Below the pieces are notes generated by a model, which ran no database searches, was not told where the DNA came from, and saw only the letters and a list, made by a program, of their open reading frames with translations. From the NCBI RefSeq assembly GCF_008124875.1, contig NZ_VNIA01000002.1:682001-746000 (forward strand): 64,000 bases of DNA, written 5' to 3'. Both the position numbers and the translations under genes were made by a program. The stretch is from Tenacibaculum adriaticum (GTDB lineage Bacteria; Bacteroidota; Bacteroidia; Flavobacteriales; Flavobacteriaceae). Position 1 is the first letter of the stretch, and each line of letters begins with the position of its first letter. Shown here one piece after another: positions 25,416 through 32,683 of this stretch.

Positions 25416-26840
25416 TTATAATAAAGGACTAAATACTTTAGAGCAACCCTCTAGTAGTTTAGTGGTTAGTGGACGATTTTTAAAAGAATCGTAATTTAAA
25501 ACTTCACAATTTTTTAAGTTTTCTCTAAAATCATTGCTTAACTCTTTAGCAATACTTTCATCATAAATGAGCGTATTTACCTCATAATTATATTCAAAAC
25601 TTCTATAATCAAAATTTCCTGATCCAACAGAAGCTATTTCGTCATCAATAATGATTAATTTACTGTGCGAAAAAGTATTTTCTAACACATAAATCTTAAC
25701 CCCGGCTCGTAATAAGTCTTCAAAATTAGCAAACATACTATGCTTAGCTAGCTTACTGTCGTTAATCTTTGGTACCATTATCTTTACGTCTACTCCACTT
25801 AAAACAGCCATTTTTAAAGATTCTAACAAAGCTTTATTGGGGATGAAATATGGATTTTCTATATAAATGGACTCTTTTGCTGTATGAATCATCATTAAAT
25901 ATTGATGGAGGATAGATAAGTATTTTAAATCTGGGCCTCCAGCAACAATTTGAACTAAAGAACTTCCTTCTTCTTTTTGAATAGGTAAATAAAAATCGTC
26001 TGTTAATAATATCTCATTACTAGCAAAATAATAATCTTTAATAAAAATTCTATGTAAATGATCTACTACAGGTCCTTTCACTTTTAGATGCATATCATCC
26101 CAAATACCTAATTCTGATTTTTCTTTTATATATTTATCTGATATATTAACCCCTCCAGTAAAAGCTGTTACTCCATCAACAATTGCTATTTTACGATGAT
26201 TTCTGTAGTTTATGGTTGATAAAATTGTGTTTATTTTAAAAGGGAGAATAGGATAAATTTTTGCTCCTAAATTTTCAAGTTTTGCTGCCGCTTTATTTTT
26301 CCAACCACTACTACCAAAAGCATCATATAAAATTCTGATTTCTACACCATTTTTAACTTTTTCAGTAAATAATTCGATTAATTTTAATAATAATTCTCCT
26401 TCTTCAAGAATATAATATTGAATATGAATAAATTTCTCTGCTTTAGAAAAGACTTCAAATATTTCATCAAAAGTGGCTTCTCCATCTTTTAGAAGTTGAA
26501 TTTTATTTCCTTCAACAACAGGAAAACCAGAACTTTTTTGTAATAATTTACCCATTTTACCAAACTTATCTGTATCTAACTTATGAGTAAACTCTTCAAT
26601 ACTTTCGCTTTTATGGTTTAAGTCGTATAATTTCCGTTTAGCATTAAAATTAAGAGTAAAAAACTTGAATCTTCTTCTATTAACACCAAAGAGTATAAAA
26701 AAAATCACCCCTATAATTGGAAAAATGATTACAATTAAAAGCCAACCTATAGATCTCGCTGGGCGATTTCCGTACAAAATTATACTAAAAATCGCCCAAA
26801 GGGTACTAATTACGTAAATACTATAGAATACTGTTAACAT
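25416..26840 (-). CDS. cls: Cardiolipin synthase (two-PLD-domain)
   Basis: 474 aa. Two N-terminal membrane helices (about 5-30 and 37-57) precede two HKD phosphodiesterase motifs: HRKIAIVDG with H215, and HSKLIIIDD with H392, each followed by the usual GG/GSGN segment (TGGVNISDKY, VGSGNFDYRS). It joins two phosphatidylglycerols, or a related pair, into cardiolipin at the inner membrane. Its ATG overlaps the stop of the SRAP-like gene by one base (TAATG), so the two are translationally coupled. Confidence 0.92.
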   Translation of the reverse strand: MLTVFYSIYVISTLWAIFSIILYGNRPARSIGWLLIVIIFPIIGVIFFILFGVNRRRFKFFTLNFNAKRKLYDLNHKSESIEEFTHKLDTDKFGKMGKLLQKSSGFPVVEGNKIQLLKDGEATFDEIFEVFSKAEKFIHIQYYILEEGELLLKLIELFTEKVKNGVEIRILYDAFGSSGWKNKAAAKLENLGAKIYPILPFKINTILSTINYRNHRKIAIVDGVTAFTGGVNISDKYIKEKSELGIWDDMHLKVKGPVVDHLHRIFIKDYYFASNEILLTDDFYLPIQKEEGSSLVQIVAGGPDLKYLSILHQYLMMIHTAKESIYIENPYFIPNKALLESLKMAVLSGVDVKIMVPKINDSKLAKHSMFANFEDLLRAGVKIYVLENTFSHSKLIIIDDEIASVGSGNFDYRSFEYNYEVNTLIYDESIAKELSNDFRENLKNCEVLNYDSFKNRPLTTKLLEGCSKVFSPLL

Positions 26841-27469
26841 TAAGAAGCTATTCTTTGAATTTTAAATTTAGTAATATATGGCTTAGAAACAATATAATTA
26901 ATATCTTTAATTGTAGTTGCTTTATCTAACCATATGTTTTTAAACATTTTTGGTATCTGTAAAGGCATTACTTCGTATAAATTATTAATAGAACTTAAGC
27001 ATGAATTTGTATTCGTATTTATGACCGAACACGTTGCAAAACCGTCTTCTAAAACATTGTATATTCCTGCTAAATAAAAAGGTTTTAAAGGTGTTTTTTC
27101 TACTAAATAATTAGTAATTTTTTTTCCTTCTAAATGATGTGTGTAAAATCCTGTTACAATAATTAAACATCTGCGTCTTTCTAATGCTTCTTTATATAGC
27201 ACATTTTCTGAAATTTCTTTTTCATTTACATGTAATGTAGTTTTTAAGCGTTGAAATTTTTTCCATTCTCCTTCAAAATTTTGTGGTAATATTCCCCAGA
27301 TACCTTGTGTGATTAGATTAGGCTCTTCCATTGTTATAATTGAAACAGATTGTTCTTTATATCCATCTATTTTTAACCTTGGCTTATAGATGTTAGGATA
27401 TTTAAACTTTATCCCTAATTCTTCTCTTATTAGAGTTTTGCTTGCGGTATTTGATAAACTATATTTCAT
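26840..27469 (-). CDS. Degenerate SRAP (YedK/HMCES-like) domain protein lacking catalytic residues
   Basis: 209 aa. The fold-level landmarks of the SOS-response-associated peptidase family are visible: GIWGILPQNF, RRCLIIVTGFY (101-109) and PFYLAGIYNVLEDGFATCSVINTNTN. The key residues are not. The catalytic Cys2 is Lys2, the GFYEW Glu is Thr110, the HxRMP motif is YEVMP (165-169), and the NARxE DNA-contact segment is not recognisable. It therefore probably does not form the DNA-protein crosslink of normal SRAP proteins. It is coupled to cls by a TAATG overlap. The family call is fairly safe; the loss of activity is inference. Confidence 0.75.
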   Translation of the reverse strand: MKYSLSNTASKTLIREELGIKFKYPNIYKPRLKIDGYKEQSVSIITMEEPNLITQGIWGILPQNFEGEWKKFQRLKTTLHVNEKEISENVLYKEALERRRCLIIVTGFYTHHLEGKKITNYLVEKTPLKPFYLAGIYNVLEDGFATCSVINTNTNSCLSSINNLYEVMPLQIPKMFKNIWLDKATTIKDINYIVSKPYITKFKIQRIAS

Positions 27470-27495
27470 TTTTAATTCGGTTATTGTTTTAGAAA

Positions 27496-27666
27496 TTATA
27501 AAAAAGAAAAACCAGTAACCAAGACCATTATAATTCCTACTAATAATGCAGTTGCAACGATATAGAAACCTACTCTGGTTATTTGATTATTTTGAAAAAT
27601 ATAATTTTTATTCTTTTTTTTAGGGTTGTCTTTTACAACCTTAAACTCTTCTGGCCCTTGTTTCAT
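27496..27666 (-). CDS. Small single-helix membrane protein (56 aa)
   Basis: Read from the minus strand: MKQGPEEFKVVKDNPKKKNK, a short polar linker, then one membrane helix (GFYIVATALLVGIIMVLVTG) near the C-terminus. A basic cytoplasmic N-terminus is predicted. No family is recognised. It is supported by its position 26 nt after promoter C and 26 nt before the SRAP-like gene, and by a clean start and stop. It would be the first gene of a four-gene envelope operon. Confidence 0.7.
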   Translation of the reverse strand: MKQGPEEFKVVKDNPKKKNKNYIFQNNQITRVGFYIVATALLVGIIMVLVTGFSFL

Positions 27667-27692
27667 AATATTATTTGTTTTTATATTCTAAA

Positions 27693-27750
27693 CAAAATTA
27701 TGTAGATACTTCTATCTCTATTAATTCATATCATTTTAATCTTTGCTCAT
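27693..27750 (-). promoter_or_regulatory. Promoter C: 21-bp direct-repeat boxes plus TAATTTTG
   Basis: On the minus strand, ATGAGCAAA (27750-27742) and ATGAATTAA (27729-27721) are 21 bp apart, and TAATTTTG (27700-27693) starts exactly 29 nt after the second box. It drives the 56-aa protein, SRAP-like, cls and patatin operon. Only 27 bp separate it from the divergent promoter D. Confidence 0.75.
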
Positions 27751-27777
27751 TTCAAAAGCAAAAAATAAATTTTGTAT

Positions 27778-27835
27778 TTGAGTTAAGATCATTTTTATAT
27801 GAGCAAAAACAAACAGTAGTACTCCTCTAACTTTG
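27778..27835 (+). promoter_or_regulatory. Promoter D: 21-bp direct-repeat boxes plus TAACTTTG
   Basis: TTGAGTTAA (27778-27786) and ATGAGCAAA (27799-27807) are 21 bp apart; TAACTTTG (27828-27835) starts exactly 29 nt after the second box and is followed by TAGTG. The leader then contains AAAAAGAATTATTAACCA (to 27864), which is also present downstream of promoter E. It drives the DUF1328 gene. Confidence 0.78.
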
Positions 27836-27880
27836 TAGTGAAAACAAAAAAGAATTATTAACCATTTAAAACTATATATT

Positions 27881-28045
27881 ATGTTACGTTGGACAATCAC
27901 ATTTGTTATAATTGCATTAATTGCCGGAATTTTAGGATTTTCAGGAATAGCTGGTGCAGCTGCAGGGTTTGCAAAAATTTTATTCTTTATCTTCTTAGTA
28001 TTATTTGTAATCTCATTAATTAGAGGTGGAACTAAAAGAATTTAG
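27881..28045 (+). CDS. DUF1328 family small membrane protein
   Basis: 54 aa: [20 protein letters not shown], a Gly/Ala-rich turn ([16 protein letters not shown]), a second helix and a basic tail (RGGTKRI). This is the typical length and sequence of DUF1328 (YtjA-like) two-helix inner-membrane proteins, which are often stress-associated but of unknown mechanism. It has its own boxed promoter and a strong terminator at 28075-28100, so it is monocistronic. Confidence 0.88.
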   Translation: MLRWTITFVIIALIAGILGFSGIAGAAAGFAKILFFIFLVLFVISLIRGGTKRI

Positions 28046-28074
28046 GTACTGCATATAATTACAAAATACACAAT

Positions 28075-28100
28075 AAAAGACGCTTTAAAGCGTCTTTTTT
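28075..28100 (+). terminator. Terminator of the DUF1328 gene
   Basis: AAAAGACGCTTT and AAAGCGTCTTTT form a perfect palindromic stem followed by more T, 29 nt after the stop codon. Confidence 0.85.
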
Positions 28101-28145
28101 AATTTAAAACATGATATATAATCAAAAACAATAAATAATTCTTAA

Positions 28146-28203
28146 ATGAGCAAAGACTAAAATGATATGAGCAAAACCTTTACGAAATGTCAACATACCT
28201 TTG
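28146..28203 (+). promoter_or_regulatory. Promoter E: 21-bp direct-repeat boxes plus TACCTTTG
   Basis: ATGAGCAAA (28146-28154) and an identical ATGAGCAAA (28167-28175) are 21 bp apart, and TACCTTTG (28196-28203) starts exactly 29 nt after the second box, followed by TAGTG. The leader contains AAAAAGAATTATTAACCA (28218-28235), also found after promoter D. It drives the 181-aa secreted protein and perhaps Dps, HPF and MscS. Confidence 0.78.
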
Positions 28204-28252
28204 TAGTGTAACACACGAAAAAGAATTATTAACCAATAAAATTTTAGAAACA

Positions 28253-28798
28253 ATGAGAAATTTAATTTTAAGTGCAATAATGTTATCAGGTACTATGTTA
28301 TGTGCACAAACAGACAAAATGGTAACTACCAAGGTAAAAAAAGAAACAAATGTTAGCGATAACGGTGTTATTTATAATACTAAAGTTAAAGTTGTAACAG
28401 AGAAAACAAAAAATACACAGTTTGACCCAGCTCAAAAACATCAATTAAATCAAGATAGAGTTGCATCTCCCGTCTCAGTAACAAAAACAGTTATGATTGA
28501 TAATGATATGGATCCTTTTTACGATAAAACCACACAAATTAAATATTACAATTTTAAAGGTAAAAAATATGGTTTTCATGTAAACAAAAACAGCTTATTA
28601 ATCACATATAGAGTAGACAACAAAGATATTAGTTCTGCAAGAGCTATTAAATCAAAGTATAACAATTACTATGTAATTAATGGTAAGGATTTTAATGGCG
28701 TAGGATACTTTAATAAAGATAATGATTTTGTTGTTGAATATTATGATCAAAAAACAGACGACACCGAAATTGCAGTTTTTGAAGATTTAAAACTTTAA
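28253..28798 (+). CDS. Secreted protein of unknown function
   Basis: 181 aa from MRNLILSAIMLSGTMLCAQ, a clear signal peptide. A longer frame from 28187 would run across promoter element E and put the signal peptide internally, so it is rejected. The mature part is Lys- and Thr-rich (KMVTTKVKKETNVSDNG) and ends in a beta-rich domain with GKKYGFHVNKNSLL and GYFNKDNDFVVEYYDQ. I recognise no named family. It is likely periplasmic. It has one of the best copies of the double-box promoter and precedes Dps by 90 nt. Confidence 0.78.
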   Translation: MRNLILSAIMLSGTMLCAQTDKMVTTKVKKETNVSDNGVIYNTKVKVVTEKTKNTQFDPAQKHQLNQDRVASPVSVTKTVMIDNDMDPFYDKTTQIKYYNFKGKKYGFHVNKNSLLITYRVDNKDISSARAIKSKYNNYYVINGKDFNGVGYFNKDNDFVVEYYDQKTDDTEIAVFEDLKL

Positions 28799-28818
28799 TA
28801 AACAACAAATTAACATAT

Positions 28819-28850
28819 AAAAAAGGAGTAGCAAATAGTTACTCTTTTTT
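28819..28850 (+). terminator. Weak or partial terminator before dps
   Basis: AAAAAAGGAGTA pairs with TACTCTTTTTT with one bulged G around a 9-nt loop. It may reduce rather than stop transcription into the dps, HPF and mscS genes, which have no clear promoter of their own. Confidence 0.5.
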
Positions 28851-28888
28851 CTTGAATCTCATTATTATTAACTTATAAAACATACAAA

Positions 28889-29392
28889 ATGAATTATTTA
28901 AACATACAAACAGAAGATATTTTACCAGTAGCAAAAGAATTAAATCAATTATTAGCAGACTATCACATATACTATCAAAAATTAAGAAATTTTCACTGGA
29001 ATATTACGGGTGGTAATTTCTTTGAATTACACGATAAATTTGAAGAAATGTATGTAGACGCAAGAGCAAAAATTGATGAAATCGCAGAACGCATCTTAAC
29101 CCTACAATATCACCCAATTAGCAGGTATAGTAGATATTTAAAAATTGCTACTATTTCAGAAGAAAGTCCTTTTCAAACAGATAAAGATATGGTTCATATT
29201 TTATTAGATGACCATAAAACCTTATTAAGACAAATGTCTTCTGTTATAAAAAAGGCGGAAGAAGCGAATGATGAAGGTACTGTTGATTTAATTGGCGGAT
29301 ACATAGGTGAATTAGAAAAAACAAGTTGGATGCTAAATGCTTGGACAAAAAGTACTGTTGAGCAGTTAAAAGAAGACATTGTTTTATCTTAA
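28889..29392 (+). CDS. dps: Dps family DNA-protecting ferritin-like protein
   Basis: 167 aa, the usual Dps length. The ferroxidase-site residues are in place: KLRNFHWNITGGNFFELHDKFEEMYVDARAKIDEIAER holds the conserved His, Asp and Glu in family spacing. It stores iron using peroxide and can coat DNA during stress. It is followed after 9 nt by an HPF/RaiA-type gene and then mscS. It may be read from promoter E through the weak hairpin at 28819-28850. Confidence 0.94.
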   Translation: MNYLNIQTEDILPVAKELNQLLADYHIYYQKLRNFHWNITGGNFFELHDKFEEMYVDARAKIDEIAERILTLQYHPISRYSRYLKIATISEESPFQTDKDMVHILLDDHKTLLRQMSSVIKKAEEANDEGTVDLIGGYIGELEKTSWMLNAWTKSTVEQLKEDIVLS

Positions 29393-29401
29393 AAATAAAA
29401 A

Positions 29402-29692
29402 ATGAATATAACTTTTGAATATGCTAATAGTAACTCTAGAGAATATCTAGAGTTACTTTCTATTAATAAATTACATAAGCTTAAAACCAAATATCCTTCA
29501 CTAAAAAAAGCTGATTTCTTTTTTAAGATTGATAATGAAATTAAAACTTATAAATATTGTGGAATACGTTTAAGCACACCAAACTCTAGAATTTTTGCTT
29601 CCTCAAACAATCATAAATTCGACAAAGCAATTGAAGAAACAATTTGCAACTTAGAAGAATTACTTGAAAAAAATAATGAAACTAATAGCTAA
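29402..29692 (+). CDS. HPF/RaiA-type ribosome-associated protein
   Basis: 96 aa, the size of short hibernation-promoting factors. The pattern is beta-alpha-beta-beta-beta-alpha: MNITFEYANSNSREYLELL, then KADFFFKIDNE, GIRLSTPNSRIFASSNNHKFDKAIEETICNLEELL. The fit to the S30AE fold is good, although sequence divergence makes the exact family member uncertain. It would bind the small ribosomal subunit and stabilise idle ribosomes. It lies between dps and mscS. A 12-bp perfect hairpin (29429-29457) sits inside codons 10-19. Confidence 0.78.
   Translation: MNITFEYANSNSREYLELLSINKLHKLKTKYPSLKKADFFFKIDNEIKTYKYCGIRLSTPNSRIFASSNNHKFDKAIEETICNLEELLEKNNETNS
29429..29457 (+). repeat. Perfect inverted repeat inside the HPF coding start
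   Basis: AGTAACTCTAGA and TCTAGAGTTACT pair perfectly (12 bp) around a 5-nt loop (GAATA), beginning 27 nt after the ATG. It is too regular for ordinary coding sequence and could slow early translation or be an RNA control element. Confidence 0.6.
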
Positions 29693-29693
29693 A

Positions 29694-30584
29694 ATGAATT
29701 TTAATAATACACTATATAAATTAAAAATATCAATACAACAGCATTGGGATAGTTTTATAAACCAAGTGCCAGATATAATAGTGTCTATACTAATTATTAC
29801 CATTGGTTTTTTATTCTCAAATTTTATAGCAAACCTTTTTAGAAAAACAATTTCTTCTAAAACACAAGATCCATTAATGACTAATTTCTTAACAAAAGCA
29901 GTTAAATTAGGATTGATAATCTTGGTGGTAATGTTTGCTTTAAAAATTGCTGGTTTAGGTGGAATTGCAACCGGCTTGTTAACTGCTGCCGGTGCTTCAG
30001 CAGTTATAATTGGTTTTGCTTTTAAAGATGTTGGAGAGAATTTTATTTCTGGGGTTATTCTATCCTTCAATCGTCCTTTCGATGTTAATGATACCGTTAT
30101 GATAGGTGATATTTTTGGCAGCGTAAAAACAATGGAATTTAGGTACACAAAACTAAAAACTTTTGATGGCAGGGATGTCTATATTCCAAATAGTGATATC
30201 ATTAAAAAAGCAGTTTATAATTATACCGAAGATGGTTTTTATCGTTTAGATTTTATTGTTGGTATTGATTATGATGATAGTATCGACCTTGCTAAAAAAG
30301 TAATTATAGATACCGTTATAAAGACTTCTGGAGTTATAGACACAGAAGATCATCAATCTTTTGTAACAGTAGATTCATTGGGAGTTAGTACAGTAAACTT
30401 AAAAGTTATTTTTTGGACAAAAACTAAAGAATACAAACGCGGTGCCCTTGAAGTAAAAAGTGATGTAATAAGAAATGTTAAAAATGTAATTATAAAAAAT
30501 GGTTTAAATATGCCAGCAGATATTACAGAAATAAAACTATATGGATCTCAAGACAGTATTCCAGTAACTATTAAGAATGGTTAA
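29694..30584 (+). CDS. Small-conductance mechanosensitive channel (MscS family)
   Basis: 296 aa from MNFNNTLYKLKISIQQ, one base after the HPF stop codon. In-frame ATGs at 29664 and 29676 would overlap the HPF gene and add MKKIMKLIAK, so they are possible but less likely. Membrane helices lie at about 20-40, 58-78 and 83-105. The pore-lining TM3 region has the family GGIATGLLTAAGASAVIIGFAFKD pattern. The beta domain and C-terminal alpha/beta domain follow (PFDVNDTVMIGDIFGSVK, DGRDVYIPNSDI). It releases solutes on hypo-osmotic shock. Confidence 0.92.
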   Translation: MNFNNTLYKLKISIQQHWDSFINQVPDIIVSILIITIGFLFSNFIANLFRKTISSKTQDPLMTNFLTKAVKLGLIILVVMFALKIAGLGGIATGLLTAAGASAVIIGFAFKDVGENFISGVILSFNRPFDVNDTVMIGDIFGSVKTMEFRYTKLKTFDGRDVYIPNSDIIKKAVYNYTEDGFYRLDFIVGIDYDDSIDLAKKVIIDTVIKTSGVIDTEDHQSFVTVDSLGVSTVNLKVIFWTKTKEYKRGALEVKSDVIRNVKNVIIKNGLNMPADITEIKLYGSQDSIPVTIKNG

Positions 30585-30732
30585 AGAATTAACAACACAA
30601 CATAATACTGAATCTAGTATTTTAGTTAGCCCTATAAACTAACCACAAACACCCTACAAATCTATATTTATAAAGAAGAAATACTTTCTTTATTCGGAAG
30701 TGAAATTTGATAAAAAAAACTACTTTCGCGCC

Positions 30733-30966
30733 ATGGATTTATCAACTATAACATTTACAGATTGGATAGGCTATTTAGCCTCAGTACTTCTTATCATTTC
30801 ATTTATGATGAAGAATGTAAAAACCTTGAGAATTATTAATTCTTTTGGTTGTGCTGCATTTATTTATTACGGAATTTTATTAGGTAACGATCTACCTATT
30901 ATTATCACCAACTTATTTATTGTACTATTCAATCTTTATTATTTATTTATTAAGAAAGATCAATAA
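30733..30966 (+). CDS. Small inner-membrane protein, YgjV-like
   Basis: 77 aa from MDLSTITFTDWIGYLASVLL; a longer frame starting at 30700 would overlap the likely promoter element (TACTTTCG, 30721-30728). Three hydrophobic segments include WIGYLASVLLIISFMMKNVKTLRIINSFG and FIYYGILLGNDLPIIITN, as in the YgjV/Imp family of small membrane proteins. The function is unknown. It is a lone gene, ending at the shared terminator at 30989-31024. Confidence 0.75.
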   Translation: MDLSTITFTDWIGYLASVLLIISFMMKNVKTLRIINSFGCAAFIYYGILLGNDLPIIITNLFIVLFNLYYLFIKKDQ

Positions 30967-30988
30967 ATAAATTTACTTATTAAAAAAC

Positions 30989-31024
30989 AAAAATCTCATT
31001 TAAAATTTTAAATGAGATTTTTTT
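30989..31024. terminator. Bidirectional terminator
   Basis: AAAATCTCATTTAAAA and TTTTAAATGAGATTTT form a perfect 16-bp palindrome between two convergent genes, with A and T runs on both sides. Confidence 0.85.
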
Positions 31025-31042
31025 ATATTTTTTATAAAAAGC

Positions 31043-32218
31043 CTAATAATTTCGATATTGTTGCGTTGCTTCAAAAACATGTTCTAGAATCTTTTGCTCT
31101 ATTTCATCATACTCAATACCTCTTCTTTTCATTACCACTTCATTTACTTCATTTACCTTATTCATTTTATATTCGGTAAATCCTGAAGCTCCTCCCCAAC
31201 TAAAAGAAGGAACAAAGTTTCTTGGAAAACCAGAACCGAAAATATTTGAAGACACACCTATAACTGTACCTGTATTAAACATGGTATTAATTCCGCATTT
31301 AGAATGATCTCCCATCATTAAACCACAAAACTGTAAGCCTGTTTTAGCAAAACGCCCCGTTTCATAACTCCACAATTTCACTTCTGCATAATTATTTTTT
31401 AAGTTTGAATTATTTGTGTCTGCACCTAAATTACACCATTCTCCTAAAACTGAATTCCCTAAAAAACCATCATGCCCTTTGTTTGAATGTGCAAATAAAA
31501 CAGAATTACTTACTTCTCCTCCTACTTTACAATACGGCCCCAGAGTTGTTGCTCCGTAAATTTTTGTTCCCATTTTTAATATTGAATTCTCACACATCGC
31601 AAAAGGGCCACGAACTACAGATCCTTCCATAATTTCAGCATCTTTACCTATATAAATTGGGCCTGTAGTAGCATTTAAGGTTGCAAATGTAAGCTTAGCT
31701 CCTTCTTCAATAAAAATATTTTCTTTTCCAATACATTGAACTGTATTTGGTATTGGTTGTGATTTCCTTCCTTCTGTTAGTAGCTCAAAATCTGCACGTA
31801 ACGCTTTATCATTTAAAGAAAAAATATCCCATGTGTTTTTAACCTGAATTAAATCATCTTCAAATTCTATTTGTTTATAAATTTCAAAATCAACTTCTTC
31901 TTGTGTATCTGTAGTGTAAAATGCAATTACATCTTCTCCTTTAAAAATAGCTTCATTTTTACTTAATTTTTTCACCATTTCTACCAACTCGTTTGTCGGT
32001 AAATAAGACGCGTTTACTAAAATATTATCATCCATTTCTACCATCGGGTACTTATCTTCAAGATACTCTTCGGTAATCGTCGTTGTTGTTAATCCTAAAT
32101 GTTTTTCCCATTTTTCACGAATAGTTAAAACTCCTATTCTAATATCTGCTACAGGACGTGTATATGTGAATGGTAGTAAGGCTTTTCTAACATTACTATC
32201 AAATAAAATATAATTCAT
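31043..32218 (-). CDS. GlmU-family putative sugar nucleotidyltransferase with left-handed beta-helix
   Basis: 391 aa. The N-terminal region (MNYILFDSNVRKALLPFTYTRPVADIRIGVLTIREKW) matches NTP_transf_4-type proteins, which lack the usual GxGxRM loop of GlmU. The C-terminal half has hexapeptide repeats (IYIGKDAEIMEGSVVRGPFAMCENSILKMG) forming a left-handed beta-helix. It probably makes or acylates a nucleotide sugar or sugar phosphate for the cell envelope, but the substrate is not known. It is divergent from the next gene, with a TAAGTTTG element at 32242-32249. Confidence 0.83.
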   Translation of the reverse strand: MNYILFDSNVRKALLPFTYTRPVADIRIGVLTIREKWEKHLGLTTTTITEEYLEDKYPMVEMDDNILVNASYLPTNELVEMVKKLSKNEAIFKGEDVIAFYTTDTQEEVDFEIYKQIEFEDDLIQVKNTWDIFSLNDKALRADFELLTEGRKSQPIPNTVQCIGKENIFIEEGAKLTFATLNATTGPIYIGKDAEIMEGSVVRGPFAMCENSILKMGTKIYGATTLGPYCKVGGEVSNSVLFAHSNKGHDGFLGNSVLGEWCNLGADTNNSNLKNNYAEVKLWSYETGRFAKTGLQFCGLMMGDHSKCGINTMFNTGTVIGVSSNIFGSGFPRNFVPSFSWGGASGFTEYKMNKVNEVNEVVMKRRGIEYDEIEQKILEHVFEATQQYRNY

Positions 32219-32241
32219 TTCTTAACTTTTTTAAAGCAATA

Positions 32242-32249
32242 CAAACTTA
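32242..32249 (-). promoter_or_regulatory. Minus-7 element of the GlmU-like gene
   Basis: TAAGTTTG on the minus strand, matching TAnnTTTG, 23 nt before the ATG. No clear TTG at the usual upstream distance. Confidence 0.5.
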
Positions 32250-32281
32250 CTATTTTCATTTTCAAGTAAAAATATAAATAT

Positions 32282-32289
32282 TACTTTTG
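32282..32289 (+). promoter_or_regulatory. Minus-7 element of the 129-aa membrane-anchored gene
   Basis: TACTTTTG matches TAnnTTTG and ends only 4 nt before the ATG, so the transcript would be leaderless or nearly so. Confidence 0.5.
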
Positions 32290-32293
32290 TTAA

Positions 32294-32683
32294 ATGAAGA
32301 AAATTTTAGCCGTTATCCTACTTATTGTCTTACTCTTAGCAGGATCGTATTATGCCTTTATTTATTATGTTCCTTACAGCGAAGGTGTTAGATCTGGAGA
32401 GCTCATTAAAATTAGCCGAAAAGGTGTTTTAGTGAAAACTTGGGAAGGGGAAATTAGTCAAGGAATTTCAGGAGCCCAAATTTTTCAATTCTCTATTCAA
32501 GATAACCAGAAAGAAGCCATCCACGATTTACAAAAACTACAAGGTCGTTATGTTAAAGTAACCTATAAAGAAAGATATGGAAAATTCTTTTGGCTTGGAG
32601 ACACTAAATATTTTGTAACTAAAGTAGAAGAAGAAAATTCGCCTCATTTTGGTGGTTCTAGATCTAGCGACAATGAAAAATAA
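32294..32683 (+). CDS. Membrane-anchored hypothetical protein
   Basis: 129 aa. One N-terminal helix (KKILAVILLIVLLLAGSYYAFIYY) anchors a small beta-rich soluble domain with GELIKISRKGVLVKTWEGEIS and RYVKVTYKERYGKFFWLGDTKYFV. I believe flavobacterial homologues are sometimes mislabelled 6-phosphogluconate dehydrogenase, but nothing in the sequence supports that. The function is unknown. The next gene starts 11 nt before its stop, so the two are coupled. Confidence 0.75.
   Translation: MKKILAVILLIVLLLAGSYYAFIYYVPYSEGVRSGELIKISRKGVLVKTWEGEISQGISGAQIFQFSIQDNQKEAIHDLQKLQGRYVKVTYKERYGKFFWLGDTKYFVTKVEEENSPHFGGSRSSDNEK

Noticed and set aside
28187..28252. Longer N-terminus for the 181-aa secreted protein
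   Set aside because: It would translate across the TACCTTTG promoter element and bury the signal peptide.
29660..30148. 162-codon open frame on the minus strand
   Set aside because: It lies fully opposite the well supported HPF/mscS genes, has Ile/Lys/Pro-rich shadow-type composition and no domain.
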